A stretch of DNA of 64,000 bases from assembly GCA_963829955.1 (NCBI GenBank), contig CAWHKS010000001.1, positions 372,001-436,000 of the forward strand, in the 5' to 3' direction. A model generated the notes under the pieces. That model was given only the letters and a program-made list of their open reading frames with translations, was not told where the DNA came from and searched no databases. Each line of letters starts with the position of its first letter. Positions within the stretch are counted from its first letter, which is position 1. The position numbers and the translations under genes are program-made. Positions 52,696 to 59,081 of the stretch are shown one piece after another. This stretch comes from DASTFY01 sp963829955 (GTDB taxonomy: Bacteria > Actinomycetota > Acidimicrobiia > Acidimicrobiales > Ilumatobacteraceae).

Positions 52696-54045
52696 ATGTC
52701 GCGCTTCCGTTCCAAGTTGGCGTCCAGTTTGTGGTTCCTGCCCGTGCTGTGTGTGCTGGGCGGCCTTCTTCTCTCGGTCGCCACGATCGTCGTCGACCGC
52801 TGGTTCGACTACACGCTGATCCCGCGCTGGATCACCGGAGGCCCGGACGCGGCGTCGAGCATCTTGGAGACGGTCGCGGTCTCGATGGTTTCGTTGGCCG
52901 CGCTGGTGCTGACGATCACGATGGTGGTCGTTCAGCTGGCCATGGGACAGTTCTCGCCGCGGATCGTGCAGACATTCCTGAAGGACCGTCCGAGTCAGCT
53001 GGCGATCGGCCTGTTCGTCGGCACCTTCGCCTTCGCCATGCTGGCGATCCGCGAGGTCCGGTTCGACGGCGATGGTCAGGTGCCCGGGGTCGCCGTCGTC
53101 GTCTCATATGTGCTTGTCATCACGAGCATCGCAATGCTCGTCATCTACGTGAATCACATCGGACGGTCGCTGCGGGTCTCGGCGCTGATCGAGCTGGTCG
53201 GCAAGGACACACGAGAGATCCTCGAACGGCAATGCCCTGACCGGATCCAACCTGACTACACGGCGGCGGATGTGCTGCCCGCACCCAACTCCGGGGTCTT
53301 GGTCGGGATCGATCGGGCCCGGCTCGTCGAGCTCGCCGGTCAAGCCGATTGTGTGCTCCACGTCGTGCCTGGTATCGGCGAGTTCGTACCGGCCAAAGCG
53401 CCATTGGTGCGCGTCGAAGGCCCGACTACAGCGCTCGACCGGAAGGCGGTCCTCGACGCCTTGCGGTCCGGGATGGAGCGCACCCTCGACGAGGACCTCG
53501 CCTACGGCTTTCGGATGCTCGTCGACATGGCCGAACGATCCCTGTCCGACTCGCCATTCCTCGATCCGACGACGGCTGTGCAATGTCTCGATCGACTCCA
53601 CGACGGGCTCCGCCAACTGGCGACTCGGGTCATCCCGGACGGCCGGCTGTACGACGAGGCCCGTCACTTGCGGGTGACCATCCCGACGATGGACTGGGCT
53701 GCTTATGTCCATCTCGCCTTCGACGAGATCCGCCTCGCCAGCACCGGATCTCCTCAGGTGACGCGCCGGATGGCCGCTGCACTCGACGATCTGCTCGTCG
53801 TTGCGCCCGCCGACCGGCGCCCGCCACTCGAGCAGCAGCGGGAACTACTCCGGGAGATGGTTGGCGCCGCCGGGCTGGCCCGGGCGGACGTGGACTTCGC
53901 GAGCATCCCAGACAATCAAGGGATCGGCGTCGCGGCGTCCACGAGCACGATTTCCACACCTGCTGGCGACATCGCGAGCGCGAGGTCCCGTAGGCCGGCC
54001 TTCCAAACGTCATCCACGACACTGACCGATACCAGCCGACCGTGA
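52696..54045 (+). CDS. DUF2254 membrane protein
   Basis: 449 aa. Four helices in the first 165 residues (LWFLPVLCVLGGLLLSVATIV, VAVSMVSLAALVLTITMVVVQLAMGQFSPRI, QLAIGLFVGTFAFAMLAI and VAVVVSYVLVITSIAMLVIYV) hold the diagnostic VQLAMGQFSPRIVQTFLKDR loop. The remaining ~280 residues are a soluble domain (VPGIGEFVPAKAPLVRVEG) with HDGLRQLATRVIPD. The family role is unknown; members often sit with stress genes. The C-terminal Ser/Thr-rich tail is not conserved in my reading. Confidence 0.85.
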   Translation: MSRFRSKLASSLWFLPVLCVLGGLLLSVATIVVDRWFDYTLIPRWITGGPDAASSILETVAVSMVSLAALVLTITMVVVQLAMGQFSPRIVQTFLKDRPSQLAIGLFVGTFAFAMLAIREVRFDGDGQVPGVAVVVSYVLVITSIAMLVIYVNHIGRSLRVSALIELVGKDTREILERQCPDRIQPDYTAADVLPAPNSGVLVGIDRARLVELAGQADCVLHVVPGIGEFVPAKAPLVRVEGPTTALDRKAVLDALRSGMERTLDEDLAYGFRMLVDMAERSLSDSPFLDPTTAVQCLDRLHDGLRQLATRVIPDGRLYDEARHLRVTIPTMDWAAYVHLAFDEIRLASTGSPQVTRRMAAALDDLLVVAPADRRPPLEQQRELLREMVGAAGLARADVDFASIPDNQGIGVAASTSTISTPAGDIASARSRRPAFQTSSTTLTDTSRP

Positions 54046-54090
54046 AGGAGGAGCGCGTGTTCGCTCGCGTAAGGGGTCGGCGCAATCCCG

Positions 54091-54116
54091 GTGTAGCCCC
54101 CACCGGGGCTGCACCC
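54091..54116. terminator. Hairpin terminator between convergent DUF2254 and LuxR-type genes
   Basis: An 11-bp stem with one G-T pair (54091-54101 with 54106-54116) closes a 4-nt loop in the 154-base gap between two convergent genes. A second short hairpin (54120-54125 with 54130-54135) follows. It probably ends transcripts from both sides. Confidence 0.65.
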
Positions 54117-54199
54117 CTCAGCCAGCTCTGGCTGCCGGCCGGCGGACGCTGCTCAGCCGACGCGGCTCCGGCGTCCGCGCCGGCGGGTGCAGTGCTCGT

Positions 54200-54862
54200 T
54201 CAGGGTCCGCCGCGCCAGTGGTCGATGCGATGGAAGTCGGGTTGGAACCCGTGGGCGATACCCCACAACAGAGCGGCTGAGCGCCGCGTCACACCGATCT
54301 TGCGATAGGCGGAGCGGATGTAGGACTTGACGGTGTTGATGCTGATGTACATCACCTGAGCGATCTCGATGTTCGACTTGCCTTGCGTGATAAGCGCGAG
54401 AACCTCCGCCTCGCGATCGGTGAGGCCCTCGGTTCGCCCGGGCCAGTCGAGGCCCGCTGTCGATCGCGACCGCGGCGGCGGGTCACTGACGACGATCTTC
54501 CCGTCGGCGATCGCTTCTACGGCGATCACGAGCTCGTTCGCCGGAAGCGTCTTGGAGAGGTAGCCGCTGGCACCCTTGGCCATCGCGCTGTCGACGAGTG
54601 CCGGGTGGAAGTTCCAGGTGTAGACCGCGACGTGGCGGGCGTGCGGGTTGCCGACAAGGACGGCGATGTCGTCATGGTCGGCTTCGGGTTGCGCGAAGGA
54701 GTCGTACAGCACGACGTCGACCTCGTCCTTCACGGGCCGGTTGGTGGCCAGCTCGGCAACGACGATCCGATCCCTGTACCCGTCGAACAGATGGGCCAGC
54801 CCGATCACGACGACGTCGTAATCGTCGACCAGCGCGACCCGCACGGGCGCGGCCTTCGGCAT
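54200..54862 (-). CDS. NarL/LuxR-family response regulator
   Basis: 220 aa. The receiver domain keeps the Asp pair (ALVDDYD), the phosphoacceptor Asp (VVLYDSFAQPE), Thr (VAVYTWN) and Lys (GYLSKTLP). The HTH reads LTDREAEVLALITQGKSNIEIAQVMYISINTVKSYIRSAYRKIGV. No histidine kinase gene is adjacent, so it is an orphan. ATG 54862 follows GAGGTG; a GTG at 54883 lies inside the palindrome at 54881-54894, so a shorter start is more likely. Confidence 0.88.
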   Translation of the reverse strand: MPKAAPVRVALVDDYDVVVIGLAHLFDGYRDRIVVAELATNRPVKDEVDVVLYDSFAQPEADHDDIAVLVGNPHARHVAVYTWNFHPALVDSAMAKGASGYLSKTLPANELVIAVEAIADGKIVVSDPPPRSRSTAGLDWPGRTEGLTDREAEVLALITQGKSNIEIAQVMYISINTVKSYIRSAYRKIGVTRRSAALLWGIAHGFQPDFHRIDHWRGGP

Positions 54863-54880
54863 CACCTCGCCGACTGTAAT

Positions 54881-54894
54881 CACCCCTAGGGGTG
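54881..54894. promoter_or_regulatory. Perfect 14-bp palindrome upstream of the LuxR-type regulator
   Basis: CACCCCTAGGGGTG is fully self-complementary and lies 18 bases before ATG 54862, and also before the divergent small membrane gene. Symmetry and position suggest an operator for autoregulation. Confidence 0.5.
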
Positions 54895-54969
54895 TACCGG
54901 ACAGCCCGAGCAGGTGGTTACTTGATCATGGTCGCCACCGTCGGCGATGTCATCGCTCTTGGAGGGCTC

Positions 54970-55113
54970 ATGCTCACTCTCCTCTGGATTCTCGCCGTGA
55001 TCCTGGTCGTCGCCGGCGTCATCACCGCGATTCGAGGGCAGGTTCTGCTCGGCATCGTCCTCATCGTCGTCGGCTTCCTGGTCGGTCCCGGCGGCGCCAG
55101 CGTCTTCACATGA
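54970..55113 (+). CDS. Small membrane protein, 47 aa
   Basis: Two hydrophobic helices, MLTLLWILAVILVVAGVITAI and QVLLGIVLIVVGFLVG, end in GPGGASVF, a tail I recall from a short actinomycete membrane family. ATG 54970 follows GGAGGG by three bases; a start at 54928 is possible. Its stop overlaps the STAS gene start as ATGA, so the two are coupled. Confidence 0.65.
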   Translation: MLTLLWILAVILVVAGVITAIRGQVLLGIVLIVVGFLVGPGGASVFT

Positions 55114-55628
55114 CCCGACGTGGGCGGCGAAGCCGAGGGGCCCCACACCGTCCAAGGTGTTCAAACCACGCCCGCCTGCTCCTCGTTGTCGGCGAGCTGG
55201 ACACCATCACCGCGTCGCGTCTGGCCGGGCGACTCGCCAACCATCCGTCGATCCGCGTCTTGGACTTGTCCCGGGTCACCTTCATCGACGCCGCCGGCCT
55301 CAGGGCCATTCTCGAGGCCACGCACTCCGATCCGAACCTCGCCGTTCGTGCGCCGTCAGCCTGCGTCCGCCGGCTCTGCATGATCGCCGGTCTCGCTGAC
55401 ATCGCAGGCATTGCACCTGAGCGGACGGCCTCGCCTAGAGCCATGCCGCGTCACCACAGGCGTCGCACGAGTGCCAGGCCGATGCCGAGGGCCTGCCCCT
55501 CATCGCGCGGTCCATCATCACCCGGGCCTCTGCCGGCATCGCCGATGAGACGCCGCGATACAGCAGGTCGCCGGGTTGTTCTGGTGCCGCGGGGAGCACG
55601 TTCAGTGATCAGCACAGAAGGTGCTTGA
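55110..55628 (+). CDS. STAS-domain protein (anti-sigma factor antagonist-like)
   Basis: 172 aa, of which residues ~20-105 match STAS: LLLVVGELDTITASRLAGRL, then IRVLDLSRVTFIDAAGLRAILEATH. In regulated antagonists the loop is D-S-S/T-G and the Ser is phosphorylated; here it is D-A-A-G, so that switch is missing. The C-terminal 65 residues are Arg/Pro/Ser-rich and look non-globular, possibly a frameshifted continuation. It is coupled to the small membrane gene. Confidence 0.65.
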   Translation: MTRRGRRSRGAPHRPRCSNHARLLLVVGELDTITASRLAGRLANHPSIRVLDLSRVTFIDAAGLRAILEATHSDPNLAVRAPSACVRRLCMIAGLADIAGIAPERTASPRAMPRHHRRRTSARPMPRACPSSRGPSSPGPLPASPMRRRDTAGRRVVLVPRGARSVISTEGA

Positions 55629-55706
55629 TGACCTGCGACATGATCGGACGGCACCAACGGACGAGAAACGCTGAGCAAGCGGGCGGTGGGGTGGTATTGC
55701 TAGATC

Positions 55707-56357
55707 GTGCGCGACAATCTCAGCGAGACCATTCTTCGGCTTTGCGTCTTGGACGATCCGGTTCGACGGGCGGCCTACCTCGCCGTGCGGACCGCGGGCC
55801 GCGCACTCACCCGCGCCGAGGTCGCCGATGAGGTGGGAATCTCGGTGAGGCTGGCCGCCTTCCACTTGGAGAAGCTTCTCTCTGAGGGCTTCCTCGAGGC
55901 GACCTACGAAGGCTCGGTTGGTGTCGGTCATCCGGCGAAGCGGTACCTCCCGACCGGTCTCGAGCTCGAGGTATCGATCCCCCCGCGACGGTACGACCTC
56001 GCCGCCGAGATCCTGGCCGACGTCCTGGAAGCAGACTCTCTTGATCCGCCGCTGGAGTCGCTCGCCGCCACTGCCGCTGAGTACGGCCGTCAGATTGGAA
56101 GGCAGGCGCGGGCACGCAAGGGCGGTAGTCGCGTGCTGACCGCCCTCAACGTCATCGGCTACGAGCCCGCCACGTCGGGTGATGATGTGGTCCTTCGCAA
56201 CTGCCCCTTCCGACACGTCGCCCAAGCACGACCTGACATCATTTGCCAGATGAACCTGGCATTCGTCGCCGGTGTCCTGGCCGGCACGCAGTCACGGTCC
56301 CTCCACGCGGTTCTGTCGCCGTCGACGGGGCGGTGCTGCGTCGTCGTCACTGCATAG
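55707..56357 (+). CDS. Winged-helix regulator with C-terminal Cys motif (SufR/ArsR-like)
   Basis: 216 aa from GTG 55707. An HTH occupies residues ~15-75 (VRRAAYLAVRTAGRALTRAEVADEVGISVRLAAFHLEKLLSEGFL). The C-terminal sensing part contains NCPFRHVAQARPDIICQMNLAFVAGVL and later GRCC, giving a C-x13-C...C-C set. Related regulators such as SufR bind an iron-sulfur cluster with this kind of spacing. It probably senses iron, oxygen or NO. It lies 227 bases upstream of the exported globin gene on the same strand. Confidence 0.75.
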   Translation: MRDNLSETILRLCVLDDPVRRAAYLAVRTAGRALTRAEVADEVGISVRLAAFHLEKLLSEGFLEATYEGSVGVGHPAKRYLPTGLELEVSIPPRRYDLAAEILADVLEADSLDPPLESLAATAAEYGRQIGRQARARKGGSRVLTALNVIGYEPATSGDDVVLRNCPFRHVAQARPDIICQMNLAFVAGVLAGTQSRSLHAVLSPSTGRCCVVVTA

Positions 56358-56416
56358 CGTCGAACGCCGACACGGCCGGTTCGCCACGTCGATTCCGTTC
56401 GACGGTCGGGCGAGTC

Positions 56417-56446
56417 TTGCCTCGAGATAACACCAACGAGTACTGT
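56417..56446 (+). promoter_or_regulatory. Promoter and small inverted repeat before the globin gene
   Basis: TTGCCT (56417-56422) and TACTGT (56441-56446) are 18 bases apart. An inverted AACGA/TCGTT pair with a 6-base centre spans the -10 element, a candidate operator for the adjacent regulator. The segment is AT-richer than its surroundings. Confidence 0.4.
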
Positions 56447-56584
56447 CGTTACTGACAGGTCCGGGCGTCGGGGTGCCCGCATCGACACGTGCCACCAGAT
56501 CGGGCCGACGGTGCGGAGCGACGGCCCAACGGCCGCCGTTGTTGTCCCGGGGGACCTCACACAACACACGAAGGTGAGGACGAG

Positions 56585-57091
56585 ATGGACAGACGAATGG
56601 ACCGACGGACATTGGCCAAGGGCGCGGCGGCCGTCGCGAGTGCGGCGGCGCTAGGACTCTTTCAGACGAGCGCCGAGGCAAGTGGAGCGCCGGAGACGAC
56701 TCGCACGGGACCGAGTCTGTACGACCGTTTGGGCGGCTACTTCGGGATCGCCTTGGTGGTCAACCGCTTCAGCGACCAGATCCTGAAGAACCCGATACTG
56801 AGGAAGAACCCCGCGCTCAAGGCGTGGAACAAGACGCAGGCGGAAGCGCGGCTGCCGGGTCTCAAGTTCGGTCGCACGCTGTGGATTGCAGCAGCGGCCG
56901 GCGGACCCTTTGTGTACACCGGCTTGCCGCTGACCGAAGCTCACGCGGAGTTCAATCTCACCGCCGAAGAGTTCGCCGAGGTTGGGGCGGAGATCGTCCG
57001 CGCCCTCGACTTCTACAAGGTGCCGAAACGAGAGCAGGAGGAACTGATGGCCGCCTACAGAGCCAGCATGTCCGACGTCGTGACGGAGTAA
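56585..57091 (+). CDS. Exported group 1 truncated haemoglobin-like protein
   Basis: 168 aa. The N-terminus carries a twin-arginine-type signal (RRMDRRTLAKGAA followed by an Ala-rich hydrophobic stretch and SAEASGA as cleavage region). The mature part matches truncated haemoglobin group 1: SLYDRLGGYFGI, the GGPFVYTG turn and a proximal-type His in LTEAHAEF. At the distal B10 position, usually Tyr, the alignment shows Ser (NRFSDQIL), so classic NO-dioxygenase geometry may be altered. Tat export would deliver a folded haem protein outside the membrane. ATG 56585 has a GGTGAGG site. Confidence 0.8.
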   Translation: MDRRMDRRTLAKGAAAVASAAALGLFQTSAEASGAPETTRTGPSLYDRLGGYFGIALVVNRFSDQILKNPILRKNPALKAWNKTQAEARLPGLKFGRTLWIAAAAGGPFVYTGLPLTEAHAEFNLTAEEFAEVGAEIVRALDFYKVPKREQEELMAAYRASMSDVVTE

Positions 57092-57491
57092 CGCAACTAC
57101 TACCCGAGGCGGCGCTACATTCCGAGCACCTCTGACCGGCTGGGGTCTTCGGTTTGGGATCCGCGTACACGTCGCGGGGCACCGCTCCGAATGCGCGATC
57201 TGACGCTTCGCTTCGGACGCGCAGCGGCCTCAGGCCGGTGGTCGACCGGGCGCCGCTGCTGGCCGGACCTCTTGTGCTTGCCTGAGGCCAGCTGGCGCGA
57301 GCAGGGCTGCCGCTGCGAGGCGACCATCGCTTCGTGGCGACCGCTGGAGGTCGTGCACGGCGCGAGGTGTCCGCTGCTCGGGCTGCTCGACGCCGAGGCC
57401 GAACGCGGGCGGGCCGTGCATGACGGGAACGGGCCCGTGCCTGCGGGTGCCCGGTCGCGGATCCTCGCCCGGTTCCGCTAGAAACCTGAAC
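57092..57491. other. Gap of about 400 bases with only a doubtful frame
   Basis: Between the globin gene and a convergent secreted protein. An open frame at 57191-57481 (96 aa, plus strand) has GC-rich wobble positions but no recognisable features and no good ribosome-binding site, so I do not call it. Confidence 0.4.
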
Positions 57492-58064
57492 CTACGCGAC
57501 GAGCAGGGGTCGTACGATCGCGCAGAACGATTCCTCGTCGAGGATCGGATGGGGTCCGGCCACCATGAGACCGAGCTGCTCGAGGTACAACCCTCCCGGG
57601 GTCTCGTCGCCGAGCGTATCGAATAGGTAGGTCTCCTGGAAGACGCCCCGGTTTCGCGAAACGAGTTGCCCGGTCATGTCGCGGATGATGAACGCCTGAC
57701 CGGCGTCAATCGTCGTGAACTTGAAGATGGTCCCCGAGACCAGCGTTCCCCTGGTGTCGTGGAAGACCCCGTTTGCTTCGATCACGACGAAGTTGCCGTT
57801 GTCCTCGTTCGTCAAGGTCGATGTTGACTCGTAGTTGTCGATCCCGAAAAACGCCGACTCCAATCGATTCTTGCCGACCCTCGCGTGGAAGACACCGCTG
57901 CCGGATATGTCCTGGCGCAGCGTGAGGCCACAGACCTCGGTCTCGAAACTCACTGAGAAGGAGTAGTGCTCCCGCTCGATCACCGTTGCCTGGGCCGGGG
58001 TCGCCCAAGCCATGACCAGCCCAGCGAGGATGCCCACCGTCACTAGTCGCGAACGCAGCGTCAT
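57492..58064 (-). CDS. Hypothetical secreted protein
   Basis: 190 aa. A clear Sec signal peptide (RSRLVTVGILAGLVMAWATPAQA, cleavage after AQA) leads a beta-strand-rich mature protein with TSTLTNEDNGNFVVIEANGVFHDTRGTLVSGTIFKFTTIDAG. The two Cys (EVCGLTL and ESFCAIV) sit near the ends and could pair. No family recognised. GC content is visibly lower than in the core genes. Confidence 0.7.
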   Translation of the reverse strand: MTLRSRLVTVGILAGLVMAWATPAQATVIEREHYSFSVSFETEVCGLTLRQDISGSGVFHARVGKNRLESAFFGIDNYESTSTLTNEDNGNFVVIEANGVFHDTRGTLVSGTIFKFTTIDAGQAFIIRDMTGQLVSRNRGVFQETYLFDTLGDETPGGLYLEQLGLMVAGPHPILDEESFCAIVRPLLVA

Positions 58065-58160
58065 GATCCCGTCCTCTCAATGACCGGCGAACCTGTCGGC
58101 GCGCAGGCGGCAGATGGGATCACCCTGACACGGCGGACCTACGTGGGACTTACGTATCGC

Positions 58161-58349
58161 CTACGCCGCGTCGATCAGCCAGCGGCCGCGGTGATCATTG
58201 ACGGCGGCGAGCTGGCTGCGTTCGGCCCGTGACCGCAACGTGCGGGCCGGTACACCGAGCCGGGCTGACGCCTCGGCGATCGGCACGAGCGTCGCCCGCC
58301 ATGCCTGCTCGGTGCGTCGGCGGCGTTCGTCGAGGGCGCAGGCGTTCAC
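58161..58349 (-). CDS. Short HTH-type protein or remnant
   Basis: 62 aa from GTG 58349. The C-terminal half reads VPIAEASARLGVPARTLRSRAERSQLAAVNDHRGRWLIDAA, which fits the MerR/excisionase-type winged HTH used in mobile-element proteins. The N-terminal part is Arg-rich and not recognisable. It could be a small regulator or the tail of a lost gene; the gap to the next secreted-protein gene is 96 bases. Confidence 0.4.
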   Translation of the reverse strand: MNACALDERRRRTEQAWRATLVPIAEASARLGVPARTLRSRAERSQLAAVNDHRGRWLIDAA

Positions 58350-58479
58350 GTCGCGCAGCCGACCTGCTCGACGACCTCGGCGCGATCGTGACGCCCGAGG
58401 GCTGATCCTCGACTGACCGACGCTCGACGAAAACGCCGCGGGATGCGTCACGGCGGGCGCGCACGGCCGTCAGATAGGT

Positions 58480-58629
58480 ATGACGAAAACGATGCTGACC
58501 GAAGCGCTGACCGACTGGCTGACCGGCCGCGACGTCAACGAGGCCGACGTTCTGGCCGCGCTGGGAGCCTGCGACCGGGCGAGCCTGGAATGGGCCATCG
58601 ACGAGATCGCGCCGCTCGTCGCTGCGTGA
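58480..58629 (+). CDS. Small hypothetical protein, 49 aa
   Basis: ATG 58480 begins MTKTMLTEALTDWLTGRDVNEADVLAALGACDRASLEWAIDEIAPLVAA, a compact acidic helical protein with clean termini, ending nine bases before the next start. No family is recognised. Coupling to the following gene suggests a shared function. Confidence 0.45.
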   Translation: MTKTMLTEALTDWLTGRDVNEADVLAALGACDRASLEWAIDEIAPLVAA

Positions 58630-58637
58630 GGTGGACC

Positions 58638-59078
58638 ATGCCGACCTATGACTTCGTTCCGTGGGACCCTGAGGGCCACTCGTTCACCGCGACCTTCGAT
58701 GACGATGGGCAAATCCTCAGCCTTGAAGGACCAGGAGCCGAAGGCATGATCGATGCCGTCAATGAATCGCCTGAGTTCTTCCCGTTTCCGTGGTGGCGTA
58801 CGGGTTTCGGCACGTCGTACGAAATCATTCTGACGGAAGACGGGGAGCAAGACGACGTCTGCCACGTTGCCGAGCCGGTGCGCAGGGTCCGACCGGCTGC
58901 CGAGCCGGTGCGCAGGGTCCGACCGGTGCGCAGGGCGTCGCCGGTCTGGTCGGTCCGCACGCACGTCGCCAACGCCGCCCGCGTCGCCGAGCTCGAGCGC
59001 CAGGTCGCCGAGCTCGTCGCCACCGTCGAGGAACTACGCCAGCAGACCGACAACGAGGGCGACGACGGCGAGCGCTGA
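58638..59078 (+). CDS. Hypothetical protein with repeat and coiled-coil tail
   Basis: 146 aa. An N-terminal globular part (MPTYDFVPWDPEGHSFTATFDDDGQILSLEGPG, then WWRTGFGTSYEIIL) is followed by two copies of an AEPVRRVRP unit from a 30-bp duplication. A coiled coil (RVAELERQVAELVATVEELRQQ) ends it. In the +1 frame the repeat region reads Gly-x-y triplets, so the present frame there may not be original. It is convergent with recG, three bases apart. Confidence 0.5.
   Translation: MPTYDFVPWDPEGHSFTATFDDDGQILSLEGPGAEGMIDAVNESPEFFPFPWWRTGFGTSYEIILTEDGEQDDVCHVAEPVRRVRPAAEPVRRVRPVRRASPVWSVRTHVANAARVAELERQVAELVATVEELRQQTDNEGDDGER
58869..58925 (+). repeat. Imperfect tandem 30-bp repeat
   Basis: Two copies begin at 58869 and 58899; the second is complete for 27 bases before diverging. 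In the chosen frame each gives A-E-P-V-R-R-V-R-P, in the +1 frame a G-A-Q-G-P-T-G core. Confidence 0.85.
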
Positions 59079-59081
59079 GCG

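Noticed and set aside
57191..57481. 96-aa plus-strand frame after the globin gene
   Set aside because: No ribosome-binding site, no recognisable domain, and composition not clearly above the GC-rich background.
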